Source of the DNA: an uncultured Collinsella sp.
GTDB taxonomy: Bacteria; Actinomycetota; Coriobacteriia; Coriobacteriales; Coriobacteriaceae
Assembly (NCBI GenBank): GCA_900547655.1
Contig: URHQ01000030.1
Coordinates: 1-21,310 of the forward strand
Length of the DNA stretch: 21,310 nucleotides
Direction of reading: 5' to 3'
Part shown: in pieces, positions 1 to 7,967 of the stretch
Position numbering within the stretch: the first letter of the stretch is position 1
How the letters are laid out: the number at the start of each line of letters is the position of its first letter
Translations under genes and position numbers: made by a program
Notes under the pieces: model-generated
What the model was told of the DNA's origin: nothing
The model's database searches: none
Seen by the model: the letters and a program-made list of their open reading frames with translations, nothing else

Positions 1-44
1 CACCCTAGAGTTCGTCGGCAGCGTCAGATGTGTATAAGAGACAG
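1..44 (+). other. Sequencing-library adapter at left contig end
   Basis: Positions 12-25 read TCGTCGGCAGCGTC and 26-44 read AGATGTGTATAAGAGACAG, together the Nextera/Tn5 read-1 adapter and mosaic end. The preceding 8 bases, CCTAGAGT (4-11), match from memory the Nextera XT i5 index S516, and CAC (1-3) is the end of the P5 oligonucleotide. This is not genomic DNA. Genomic sequence begins at about 45. Confidence 0.97.
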
Positions 45-73
45 GTCTGATATTTTCTACCAGCTAGTTCCTC

Positions 74-2812
74 TTACTCGTCGAGGAGATCTTCTGGCAT
101 GTCGTTGCCGTCGCCTAGGTCGACTGGGGCCTCTTCGGTGTCTGCTGCGGCCTCGGCACCTTCGCCTTCGGGCTTCTCTTTGGCGGCTGTCATGCGGGCC
201 ACGGCGCAGATGCGGTCGTTGTCGTCGACGGTCATCATCTTGACGCCCTGGGTGGCGCGGCCAGTCTGGCTGATTTCGTCGGTCTTGACGCGAATGACCG
301 TCGCGCCCTCCGTCACGATGAACAACTCGTGCTGCGGGCCCACCGTCTTCATAGCCGCGAGGTTACCCTTACGCTCGGTCATTTGGATGGTGTAGACGCC
401 CTGGCCGCCGCGATTCTGCTCCGGGTAGTCCGCGACCGGCGTGCGCTTGCCGTAGCCGCGCTCGGTGATGACGAACAGATCGCCGTTGCCGTTAGTGACT
501 TCCATGCCCAGAACGCTCACGCCGTCCTTCATACCGATACCGCGAACGCCGCTGGTATCGCGGCCGGTGGCGCGCACCTGCTCCTCGGAGAACATGATTG
601 CCTTGCCCGCGGTGGTGGCCAGGATAATCTTGTCGCCCTCACGCACGCGGCGCACGTTCAGCAGCGCGTCGTCGTCACGCAGGTTGATAGCGATCAGGCC
701 ATCACGGCGGCTACGATCGTAAGCGCTCATCACGGTCTTCTTGACCATGCCGCTCTTGGTGGCAAACATCAGGTACTCGTCGGCAGGGAACTCGCGGCAG
801 CTGATGACGCTCGCGATCTTCTCGCCCTCCTCGAAGGGCAGCAGGTTGACGATCGCGGTACCGCGCGCCTGGCGCGTACCCACCGGCAGCTCGTGCACCT
901 TCAGGCGATAGACCTTGCCCTTGCTCGAGAAGAACAGCACGTACTCGTGCGTGGACGCGATGAACATCTCGTCGATAACGTCGTCCTCTTTGAGGTTGAC
1001 GCCCGATACACCCTTGCCGCCGCGCTTCTGGGCGCGGTAGGCAGCCACCGGGATACGCTTGACATAGCCAGTGTGGGTGATGGTCACGACCATATCCTCG
1101 TCGGCGATGAGGTCCTCGACATCCAGGTCCTTCTCAACCTGGCTGATCTCGGTGCGGCGCTTGTCGCCAAACTTCTTGGAGATCTCGCGCATCTCTTCCT
1201 TGATGACGCCCAGGATCTTCTCCTCATGCGCCAGCAGGTCCTCGTAGTAGGCGATGGCGCGGCGCAGGCCGTCCAACTCTTCTTGGATCTTGTCGCGCTC
1301 CAGGCCGGTCAGGCGGCGCAGCTTCATCTCGAGGATGGCCGTGGTCTGTTCGGGCGTAAAACCAAAGCGCTCGATCAGGCGGCTGCTGGCCTCGGAGTCG
1401 GTCTGCGAGGAGCGGATGATGCTAATGACCTCGTCGATATGGTCGAGAGCCATCAGGTAGCCCTCGAGGATATGGGCACGCGCCTGGGCCTTCTTGAGGT
1501 CAAAGCGGGTGCGGCGGGTGACGACATCGACCTGGTGGTCGATATAGTGCTGCAGCATCTCGCGCAGGCTCAGGCATTTGGGAACGCCGTTGACGAGCGC
1601 CAGGTTGTTGGCGCCAAAGGTCGTCTGCAGCGAGGTGTACTTATACAGGTTGTTGAGCACGACCTGCGGAATGACGCCCTTCTTGAGCTCGATGACCAGA
1701 CGGATGCCCTTCTGGTTGGACTCATCGCGCATGTCCGAGATGCCCTCGATGCGCTTGTCGTTGACGAGCTGGGCGATCTTCTCCTGCAGGGTGCCCTTGT
1801 TGACCATGTAGGGGATTTCGGTGAAGACCAGACGGCTGCGGCCGGTCTTGGTGGACTCCACGTGAGCCTTGGCGCGCACGGTAATGGAGCCGCGGCCGGT
1901 CTCGTAGCTCTGCTTAATGCCGGCGCTGCCCATGATGATGGCGCCGGTGGGGAAGTCCGGACCGGGCATGATCTGCATGAGCTCGTCGACGGTGGCGTCG
2001 GGGTTGTCGATCAGGTAGCAGGTGGCCTCGATCGCCTCGGTGAGGTTATGCGGGGCGATGTTGGTGGCCATGCCGACGGCGATGCCCTGGCTGCCGTTGA
2101 CCAGCAGGTTGGGGAAGCGCGCAGGCAGCGCCACGGGCTCGGCGAGCGATTCGTCGTAGTTGGGCTGCCAGTCGACGGTATCCTTCTGCAAGTCACGCAG
2201 CAGTTCCATGGCGGGCTTTGCCAAGCGGCTCTCGGTGTAACGCATGGCTGCCGCGCCGTCGCCGTCGATGTTGCCGAAGTTGCCGTGACCGTCGATGAGC
2301 GGCGTGCGCATGGAGAACCACTGCGCCAGGCGGACCATGGCCTCATAGACCGCGGAGTCACCATGCGGGTGGTACTTACCGATAACTTCGCCGACCGTCC
2401 AGGCCGACTTCTTATGTGGGCGGTTGGGGTAGATGCCGCTCTCGTTCATCGCGTACAGAATGCGGCGGTGCACCGGCTTTAAGCCGTCGCGCACGTCCGG
2501 CAGGGCGCGCGCCGTGATAACCGACATCGAATACTCGATAAACGACTGCTTCATCTCGCGACCGAACTCCGAAATCTGGAGCTGACCGCCGTTGATATCC
2601 TCGCCGGCCGAGGCGCCACGGTCGACTTCGCCAAAGCTCTCCTCGAGCTCGGCGTCGTCTTCTTCCTCATCATCATCGGCATCGGGGTTATAGGCGTCCG
2701 GGTCGCCGTCCTCGCCCTGCTCAGCACGGGCAAGCAGGCGCTTCAGATCATCGGGCATACCGGCGTCGCCGGCCTCGTCCATACCCTCGTTGTTGTTGAT
2801 ATCGTCTGCCAC
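74..2812 (-). CDS. gyrA: DNA gyrase subunit A
   Basis: GyrA is the breakage-reunion subunit of the A2B2 gyrase, which introduces negative supercoils and relaxes positive ones ahead of forks. The 912-residue protein carries the quinolone-resistance region at about 145-165 with Ser153 and Glu157 at the E. coli Ser83/Asp87 positions, so Ser is the susceptible-type residue. The catalytic tyrosine is Tyr192 (AAMRYTES). The GyrA box QKRGGKG lies at 594-600, at the start of the C-terminal DNA-wrapping domain. The start is GTG at 2812, preceded by AGGAGG four bases away. The gene begins 11 bp after gyrB stops, so the two form an operon. Unusual points are an N-terminal extension of about 70 residues relative to E. 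coli, very acidic at 41-65, and an acidic C-terminal tail from about 876. Identity is certain; the role of the extensions is unknown. Confidence 0.97.
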   Translation of the reverse strand: MADDINNNEGMDEAGDAGMPDDLKRLLARAEQGEDGDPDAYNPDADDDEEEDDAELEESFGEVDRGASAGEDINGGQLQISEFGREMKQSFIEYSMSVITARALPDVRDGLKPVHRRILYAMNESGIYPNRPHKKSAWTVGEVIGKYHPHGDSAVYEAMVRLAQWFSMRTPLIDGHGNFGNIDGDGAAAMRYTESRLAKPAMELLRDLQKDTVDWQPNYDESLAEPVALPARFPNLLVNGSQGIAVGMATNIAPHNLTEAIEATCYLIDNPDATVDELMQIMPGPDFPTGAIIMGSAGIKQSYETGRGSITVRAKAHVESTKTGRSRLVFTEIPYMVNKGTLQEKIAQLVNDKRIEGISDMRDESNQKGIRLVIELKKGVIPQVVLNNLYKYTSLQTTFGANNLALVNGVPKCLSLREMLQHYIDHQVDVVTRRTRFDLKKAQARAHILEGYLMALDHIDEVISIIRSSQTDSEASSRLIERFGFTPEQTTAILEMKLRRLTGLERDKIQEELDGLRRAIAYYEDLLAHEEKILGVIKEEMREISKKFGDKRRTEISQVEKDLDVEDLIADEDMVVTITHTGYVKRIPVAAYRAQKRGGKGVSGVNLKEDDVIDEMFIASTHEYVLFFSSKGKVYRLKVHELPVGTRQARGTAIVNLLPFEEGEKIASVISCREFPADEYLMFATKSGMVKKTVMSAYDRSRRDGLIAINLRDDDALLNVRRVREGDKIILATTAGKAIMFSEEQVRATGRDTSGVRGIGMKDGVSVLGMEVTNGNGDLFVITERGYGKRTPVADYPEQNRGGQGVYTIQMTERKGNLAAMKTVGPQHELFIVTEGATVIRVKTDEISQTGRATQGVKMMTVDDNDRICAVARMTAAKEKPEGEGAEAAADTEEAPVDLGDGNDMPEDLLDE

Positions 2813-2823
2813 GTTACCTCCTC

Positions 2824-4854
2824 TTAAGCATCAAGGAAACGCGCGTCATGCGCATGTTTTTCAATGTACTCGCGGCGATAGCCGACCTCGGAACCCATCA
2901 GCTCGCGCACGGCGCGGTCCGCCACCACGGCGTCCTCGATCGACACACGCTGCAGGATGCGGGTCTTGGGGTCCATCGTCGTCGAGGCAAGCTGCTTGGG
3001 GTCCATCTCGCCCAAGCCCTTGTAGCGCTGGACGGTATAGCCCTTGCGCTTTTTGGTGATCTTGCCGTCCTTGGCCTTGCCGTCCTCGTCGTTATCGTCG
3101 GGGTTCAGGCCCAGGCTCTGGATGGTGTCGCGCAGGATCTCGTCTTCGGGCTGGCGGCCGTTGGGATACACGTAGTGGATCTTGTTGCGCACCTTAATGC
3201 CAAAGATGGGCGGGCAGGCAACATAGACGTAGCCGGCATCGATCAGCGGACGCATGTACTTGTAGAAGAACGTCAGCAGCAGGATGCGGATATGCGCACC
3301 GTCGACGTCTGCATCGGTCATGATGATGATCTTGTGGTAGCGCGCCTTGGTGATATCGAAATCGCCGCCGTCGCCGGCACTCGTCGTGACACCGCAGCCG
3401 ATCGCGGTAATCAGCGACTGGATGGTGTCACTCGAGAACGCGCGATGGTCACCAACGCGTTCGACGTTCAAAATCTTGCCGCGCAGGGGCAGAATCGCCT
3501 GGATGTCTCGGCGACGGCCGTCCTTGGCCGAACCGCCTGCCGAGTCGCCCTCTACGATGAAGAGCTCGGTCAGCTCGGCATCGCGCACCGAGCAGTCAGC
3601 GAGCTTACCGGGCAGGGACGCCGTCTCGAGCAGGCTCTTGCGGCGGGTCGCCTCGCGCGCCTTGCGGGCGGCGTTGCGCGCCTTGCAGGCCTGTTGCGCC
3701 TTCTTGACGATCTCGCGGGCGGGCTTGGGATGCTCCTCCAAGTAATCGGCGAGGCCGTCGGTCACGATCTTGAGCGTGAGCGCGCGCATATAGGAGCTGC
3801 CGAGCTTTGCCTTGGTCTGGCCCTCAAACTGCGGATCGGGCAGCTTGACCGAGATAACGGCCGAAAGGCCCTCGCGCACATCGTCGCCGGTCAGGTTGGC
3901 GTCTTTTTCCTTGAGCAGGTTCTGCTTGCGCGCGTAATCGTTGATCACGCGGGTGAGCGCGGTGCGGAAGCCCTCAAGGTGCATGCCGCCCTCGGGGGTG
4001 TAGATGTCGTTGGCAAACGACATAACGTTCTCGCCATAGCCGCTATTCCACTGCAGGGATACCTCGACCTCGCCCATCTTGGCCACAGGCGCGTCCGGAT
4101 CCGATTTGCCCTCGATGTAGATGGGCTCCTTAAAGGCCTCGGGGACGTCCTTGCCCTCGTTGAGGAACTTGACGAAGTCGATGATGCCGCCCTCGTAGCA
4201 AAACTCCTCCACATGGGGAGTCGCCTCGCGCTCGTCGGTCAGCACGATTTTGAGGTTCTTATTGAGGAACGCCGTCTCCTGCAGACGGTTGTGCAGCGTA
4301 TCGAAATCATAGATGCAGGTCTCGAAGATCTCGTCGTCGGGCCAGAAAGTGACGGTGGTGCCCGTCGAATCCGAGGTGCCCACGACTTCCATCTTCTTGA
4401 CGGTCTTGCCGCGCGAGAACTCCATCTCGTAGGTGTTGCCATCGCGACGAACCTGAACGACCACGCGCTTGGACAGTGCGTTGACGACGGAGATGCCCAC
4501 GCCGTGCAGGCCGCCCGAGACCTTATAGGCCGAGTTATCGAACTTACCGCCGGCGTGCAAGATCGTCATGACGACCTCGAGCGTCGGGATCTTTTTAACA
4601 GGGTGCTCGTCGACGGGGATACCGCGACCGTTGTCGACGACCGTGATGGAGTTGTCGGCGTGGACCGTCACCTGGATCTCGGTGCAGAAACCGGCCATGG
4701 CCTCGTCGACGGAGTTGTCAACGATCTCCCACACCAGGTGATGCAGACCGCTGGCGCTCGTCGAGCCGATATACATGCCCGGGCGCTTACGAACGGCCTC
4801 GAGACCTTCGAGAATCTTAATCTCGCCGCCATCGTAATCGTTTTCGTTTGCCAC
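2824..4854 (-). CDS. gyrB: DNA gyrase subunit B
   Basis: GyrB is the ATPase subunit of gyrase. Using the GTG at 4854 the protein has 676 residues. The Bergerat-fold ATPase shows Glu43/Asn47 in the N box (EIVDNSVDE), DNGRGIP at 74-80 and GGLHGVG at 114-120. The transducer Lys of the QTK loop is at about 348. The TOPRIM metal site shows EGDSAGG at 435-441 and DADVD at 514-518. An open frame extends six codons further to a TTG at 4872, but AAGGAGG lies inside that extension, four bases before the GTG, the same spacing seen for gyrA and parA. I therefore take the GTG as the start. It is first in the gyrB-gyrA operon and is separated from the upstream recF/DUF721 genes by a strong terminator, so it must have its own promoter. 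I found no convincing -35/-10 pair there. Confidence 0.96.
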   Translation of the reverse strand: MANENDYDGGEIKILEGLEAVRKRPGMYIGSTSASGLHHLVWEIVDNSVDEAMAGFCTEIQVTVHADNSITVVDNGRGIPVDEHPVKKIPTLEVVMTILHAGGKFDNSAYKVSGGLHGVGISVVNALSKRVVVQVRRDGNTYEMEFSRGKTVKKMEVVGTSDSTGTTVTFWPDDEIFETCIYDFDTLHNRLQETAFLNKNLKIVLTDEREATPHVEEFCYEGGIIDFVKFLNEGKDVPEAFKEPIYIEGKSDPDAPVAKMGEVEVSLQWNSGYGENVMSFANDIYTPEGGMHLEGFRTALTRVINDYARKQNLLKEKDANLTGDDVREGLSAVISVKLPDPQFEGQTKAKLGSSYMRALTLKIVTDGLADYLEEHPKPAREIVKKAQQACKARNAARKAREATRRKSLLETASLPGKLADCSVRDAELTELFIVEGDSAGGSAKDGRRRDIQAILPLRGKILNVERVGDHRAFSSDTIQSLITAIGCGVTTSAGDGGDFDITKARYHKIIIMTDADVDGAHIRILLLTFFYKYMRPLIDAGYVYVACPPIFGIKVRNKIHYVYPNGRQPEDEILRDTIQSLGLNPDDNDEDGKAKDGKITKKRKGYTVQRYKGLGEMDPKQLASTTMDPKTRILQRVSIEDAVVADRAVRELMGSEVGYRREYIEKHAHDARFLDA

Positions 4855-4858
4855 ACGT

Positions 4859-4865
4859 CCTCCTT
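4859..4865 (-). promoter_or_regulatory. Ribosome binding site that fixes the gyrB start
   Basis: On the minus strand this reads AAGGAGG, followed by ACGT and then GTG at 4854. It argues against the upstream in-frame TTG at 4872, because that codon would place the ribosome binding site inside the coding region. Confidence 0.8.
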
Positions 4866-4903
4866 CAGTCAAGAAAATGTGTACAGCCTTACTAGTTTAG
4901 CGT

Positions 4904-4932
4904 AAAAAATACCCTCGGGAACGAGGGTATTT
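4904..4932 (-). terminator. Intrinsic terminator after the dnaN-recF-DUF721 genes
   Basis: There is a perfect 11-bp stem, 4907-4917 with 4922-4932, closed by a four-base loop. On the minus strand the stem is followed by a run of six T. It lies 27 bases past the DUF721 stop codon and 50 bases before the gyrB start, so it separates the two leftward transcripts. Confidence 0.9.
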
Positions 4933-4958
4933 GGCTCTACAAGGCCACCAGATGCGAT

Positions 4959-5522
4959 TTAAGGCTCTTTTTTGCTTTGCACGCCCTTGGCCCACTCGGC
5001 ACTGGCTCTCATGGCGTTCTCGAGGGCCTCGCGCAGTTTTTGGTCTTCGATGGGCGCCACTTGGCACTCAATCTCGGTGCGCTCGGCATCGCTGAGGTCG
5101 GCGTGCGGGGCCGGCGGGCGCTCGGTCGTCGCCGGGCGCAGGCGCTCCTTGGCGGCGGGCGGCGTGTGACCGGGTGCGGTGGTTTTGAACACCAGGCCGT
5201 CCACATGCGCACCGGCGCGCTCCATGCGCGCGCGGATGATCTCGCGCAACAGCGTCATTTCCTGCGTCCACGAGGGCGAGTCGAGATACACCAGCAGTTC
5301 ATTGGACTCGGGCAGGTAACGCAGCCCCGTCACATGCCGCCCCTCGCGCGTGCCCGAGCACACCGCGTTCCACGCGCGATAGACCGCGCGCGACTCCTCG
5401 GCAGCCTCCATCTGCGCACGGCGCTCAGGGGTCGCAGCCGCCAGGATGCGTTGGCGCTCTGCGTTCAAAAAGCCACTGAAGGCGACCGTCTCGCTCTCGC
5501 GCTCGTAATTAGCACGTCTCAC
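4959..5522 (-). CDS. DUF721 / DciA-like protein
   Basis: This 187-residue protein matches the DUF721 pattern at about 48-115: the strand-forming stretch NELLVYLDSPSWTQEM (Ser84-Trp85), the helix LLREIIRARMERAG, and VDGLVFKTT. DUF721 includes DciA, an ancestral partner or loader of the replicative helicase DnaB, so a helicase-loading role is likely but inferred from family only. A Pro/Arg-rich stretch (117-140) leads to a C-terminal helix ending in basic residues. The start is GTG at 5522 and it overlaps the recF stop by 14 bp, implying translational coupling. A gene of this family between recF and gyrB is common in Actinobacteria. It is the last gene before the terminator at 4904-4932. Confidence 0.8.
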   Translation of the reverse strand: MRRANYERESETVAFSGFLNAERQRILAAATPERRAQMEAAEESRAVYRAWNAVCSGTREGRHVTGLRYLPESNELLVYLDSPSWTQEMTLLREIIRARMERAGAHVDGLVFKTTAPGHTPPAAKERLRPATTERPPAPHADLSDAERTEIECQVAPIEDQKLREALENAMRASAEWAKGVQSKKEP

Positions 5523-6615
5523 CCATGCTCACCACCTTGGCTCGATCAAGCAGGTCATCGGTAAAGTACCCCAGGTTGGTCGTGGTTATGACCGTCTGGA
5601 TATCATCGCCGATCAGCCGCAGAAAAGCACCGCGGCGCTCGCCGTCGAGTTCGCTCATCACGTCGTCCAAAAGCAGCAGTGGGGCGGTGCCCAGGACATC
5701 GCGAGCCACGGCCACCTCCGCCACCTTCCAGGACAGCACCAACGTTCGCTGCTGTCCTTGGCTGGCAAACGAACGGGCGGAGCGACCCGCCACGGTAAAC
5801 TCGATCTCGTCGCGATGCGGTCCCACCAGCGTCACGCCGCGGCGAATTTCCTCGTCGGCGTGCTCATCAAGGGCAGCCAGCATGCGCTCGTACGCCCAGC
5901 CCTTCAGTTCTTCGCGATCCTCGACCTGGGGCAAATCCCCCAGCGTGGACGTATAGGTCACGTTGGCAGCCTCACCGGATGCCACTTGCCCGTAGGCAGT
6001 GTGCACATGGCCCGCCAGCCGGTCGAGCAGGGCCAACCGGTGCACGAGCAGAGCCGAGCCCGCGCGGGCAATCGAATCGTTCCACGCGCCGAGCATCTCG
6101 CGGCAGCACCAGGTCTCCTTGAGCAAGGCGTTACGCTGGGTCACGCAGCGCCCATAGGTGCTCGCAAGATCGGCATAGCGTGCGCTCAGTTGCATGCCAA
6201 AGTCATCGAGGGCGGCGCGGCGCACGCTGGCGCCTCGCTTAACCATGTCCAGATGGTCGGGGCAAAACAGCACGCTCGGCAGGACCCCGCGCACACCGGC
6301 GGCAGAGCACCTCTTGCCGTTGCGACTAAACGAGCGCTTACCGTCCTCCGCGTTCAATCCCATATCAAGCACGCGGCCGTCTCCCTCAAGCCTCAGCTCG
6401 ACCTTGCACGAGCCCACGCCGTCATGGACGAGCTCGGCTGCGGTCGGATGCCTAAACGAGGCGCCGCTCGTCAGCAGCTGCAGCGCCTCTATGAGATTGG
6501 TCTTTCCCGCCGCGTTGGGTCCCGCAAGTATCGTCACGCCCTCGTCCAGGGCAAGGCGATAGCTATCGAAGCTGCGGTAGTGCGCGACGGAAAGATCGCG
6601 GGCGAACATGGTCAT
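5509..6615 (-). CDS. recF: DNA replication and repair protein RecF
   Basis: RecF is an SMC-like ATPase that binds gapped DNA and promotes RecA loading with RecO and RecR. The 368-residue protein has Walker A GPNAAGKT at 32-39. The C-terminal part has the ABC signature SQGQQR and Walker B LLLLDD followed by VMSELD, the characteristic D-loop. The reading frame stays open upstream into dnaN, but homology begins only near 6615, where two Met codons occur (6615 and 6609). I chose 6615, and 6609 is equally possible. The dnaN stop is 10 bp upstream and I see no Shine-Dalgarno sequence, so translation probably depends on coupling to dnaN. Its 3' end overlaps the DUF721 gene. Confidence 0.94.
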   Translation of the reverse strand: MTMFARDLSVAHYRSFDSYRLALDEGVTILAGPNAAGKTNLIEALQLLTSGASFRHPTAAELVHDGVGSCKVELRLEGDGRVLDMGLNAEDGKRSFSRNGKRCSAAGVRGVLPSVLFCPDHLDMVKRGASVRRAALDDFGMQLSARYADLASTYGRCVTQRNALLKETWCCREMLGAWNDSIARAGSALLVHRLALLDRLAGHVHTAYGQVASGEAANVTYTSTLGDLPQVEDREELKGWAYERMLAALDEHADEEIRRGVTLVGPHRDEIEFTVAGRSARSFASQGQQRTLVLSWKVAEVAVARDVLGTAPLLLLDDVMSELDGERRGAFLRLIGDDIQTVITTTNLGYFTDDLLDRAKVVSMGETC

Positions 6616-6625
6616 AGGGCGGTTG

Positions 6626-7729
6626 CTAGATGCGGACCGGCATGACCAGGTACAGGTAGTTGATCTTGTCGTAGGACTTGAAGATGCCCGCCTGCGAATA
6701 GCTCTTGAGCTCCAGCGTGATCTCCTTCTCCTTGGACAGGGCATTGAGGCAGCCGAAGATGTAGTGGTAGTTGAAGGCGATGGTACCCGACTCGCCCTCG
6801 GCCTCGACATCGATCGTCTCCTGCGCAAGGTCCTGGTCATTGGAAATGGAGGACAGGCCCATCTGCCCGTTCTCGACATCGATCTCGAACTTGACGGCGG
6901 GGTTGGCGCTCGCGATAACGGCCACGCGTTTGAGGGCGGCGTTAAAGGCGGCGACGTCGATCTTGACGCTCGTCACGCACGAATCGGGGATGAGCTGCTT
7001 GTAGTTGGGGTACACGCCCTCGATGCGGCGCGACACGTAGGTGGTGTTGCCGGCCTCAAAGACGACCTGGGTGTCAGTAGCCCCGATCATGATGGTCGCC
7101 TGGCTGGCCATGATGTTCAGCGCGTCGTTAAAGGCGTCAGCCGGAACGTTGAGCTCAAAGGAACCCTCGAGGGTCGAGGTCTCGACCTGCGTATCGCACA
7201 CGGCCAAGCGGAAGGAATCGGTCGCCACCAGGCGCACGGTGTTGTTCTCGACCTTCATGTGCACGCCACCCAGGATGGGGCGGGCCTTGTCGGTCGAGGT
7301 GACGCGCCACACACGGCCGACCATTTCGGACAAGATATCAGTCGGCAGCTCCACGGCACTCTCGATGGCATAGGCCGGAAACTCGGGGAAGTCATTGGCA
7401 TCGAGCGTGTTCAGCCTAAAAGAGCTCTTCTCGCAACTAATCAGCACCTGGCGCTCGGACAGCTCAAAGGTGACCGGGGCATCGGGGAGGGTCTTGGTGA
7501 TATTGGAGAGCATCTTACAGGGGATAACCATCTCGCCCTCTTCTTCGACATGCGCCGCGATGCGATGACGGATCGAGATAGTGTAGTTAGAGGTCTGGAA
7601 TTCCAAGATGCCGTCTTGCGCCTTGACGAGCACGCCCGACAGGATGGGAAGGGTGGATGCCGAAGCGACACCCTTCATAACGACGCCGATGGCTTGTGTA
7701 AGCGAGCTCTGGCTGACGGTGAACTTCAT
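6626..7729 (-). CDS. dnaN: DNA polymerase III sliding clamp (beta subunit)
   Basis: DnaN is the ring-shaped processivity factor that tethers DNA polymerase III and recruits repair partners. The 367 residues match the usual length and the three-domain repeat. The N-terminus MKFTVSQSSLTQAI, the segment STLPILSGVLV, and the C-terminal end YLYLVMPVRI are all typical of the family. The start is ATG at 7729 with AGAAAGG nine bases upstream. It follows dnaA in the same direction, separated by the 238-bp origin segment, and is followed closely by recF. Confidence 0.97.
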   Translation of the reverse strand: MKFTVSQSSLTQAIGVVMKGVASASTLPILSGVLVKAQDGILEFQTSNYTISIRHRIAAHVEEEGEMVIPCKMLSNITKTLPDAPVTFELSERQVLISCEKSSFRLNTLDANDFPEFPAYAIESAVELPTDILSEMVGRVWRVTSTDKARPILGGVHMKVENNTVRLVATDSFRLAVCDTQVETSTLEGSFELNVPADAFNDALNIMASQATIMIGATDTQVVFEAGNTTYVSRRIEGVYPNYKQLIPDSCVTSVKIDVAAFNAALKRVAVIASANPAVKFEIDVENGQMGLSSISNDQDLAQETIDVEAEGESGTIAFNYHYIFGCLNALSKEKEITLELKSYSQAGIFKSYDKINYLYLVMPVRI

Positions 7730-7730
7730 C

Positions 7731-7761
7731 TTTTAATACCTTTCTATAGATATAAATATCT
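7731..7761. other. AT-rich putative DNA unwinding element
   Basis: From 7731 to 7776 only about 7 of 46 bases are G or C, in a region where flanking genes are about 60% GC. It includes an inverted repeat AGATAT-AA-ATATCT (7748-7761). It lies on the dnaN side of the DnaA boxes, which is where the unwinding element sits in Bacillus subtilis. It also overlaps the dnaN leader, so part of the AT-richness could be promoter sequence. Confidence 0.7.
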
Positions 7762-7776
7762 TAATAATAGTAATAG
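7762..7776 (+). other. Candidate DnaA-trio array
   Basis: Five successive triplets read TAA TAA TAG TAA TAG, matching the DnaA-trio (5'-TAG/TAA) repeats on which DnaA forms a single-strand filament during origin opening in Bacillus. A box-like sequence, TGTTGATTA (7789-7797, minus orientation, 7 of 9 to TTATCCACA), follows 12 bp later on the expected 3' side. The arrangement is seen directly; function is inferred. Confidence 0.65.
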
Positions 7777-7861
7777 CACTGACGAAACTGTTGATTACTC
7801 CCAAAGACGCAGGTCAGACCCAGAAAGAGAATCGACAGCAACCTGTGTGCAACGGGGGTGG

Positions 7862-7870
7862 TTTTCCACG
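7862..7870 (+). other. DnaA box (TTTTCCACG)
   Basis: This differs by one base from the consensus TTWTNCACA. It lies within the dnaA-dnaN gap in the same orientation as the tandem boxes 40 bp further on. Confidence 0.65.
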
Positions 7871-7910
7871 TTCAAAACCTGCGCAAAACTTTTCATCATC
7901 GCGGGTTGGG

Positions 7911-7952
7911 TTTTAGACACCTTATGCCCGTGGTTTCGACAAGTTTTCAACA
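7911..7952 (+). other. Tandem array of four DnaA boxes, 11-bp period
   Basis: TTTTAGACA (7911), TTATGCCCG (7922), GTTTCGACA (7933) and TTTTCAACA (7944) lie in one orientation with two-base spacers. Individual matches to TTWTNCACA are 8, 7, 7 and 8 of 9, so single boxes are weak, but the exact 11-bp register supports cooperative binding by a DnaA filament. The last two units are nearly repeated at 11124-11144. The array lies just past the end of dnaA. Confidence 0.65.
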
Positions 7953-7967
7953 GGTGTCTCTATTTCC

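Noticed and set aside
28..243. Plus-strand open frame beginning MCIRDRS
   Set aside because: Its start is translated from the Tn5 mosaic end, and the rest is antisense to gyrA. MCIRDR is a well-known adapter-derived peptide.
329..2482. 717-residue plus-strand open frame antisense to gyrA
   Set aside because: A long antisense frame is expected opposite a high-GC gene with strong codon bias. It has no ribosome site and no recognisable domain, and gyrA is certain.
2848..4905. 685-residue plus-strand open frame antisense to gyrB
   Set aside because: Mirror frame of gyrB with no domain or ribosome site. It also crosses the gyrB start region.
6616..6879. Longer recF start inside dnaN
   Set aside because: The 88 extra residues are Ser/Arg/Thr-rich out-of-frame reading of dnaN. 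RecF homology starts near 6615.
7844..7852. TGTGTGCAA as another DnaA box
   Set aside because: Only 6 of 9 bases match the consensus and it is out of register with the other boxes.
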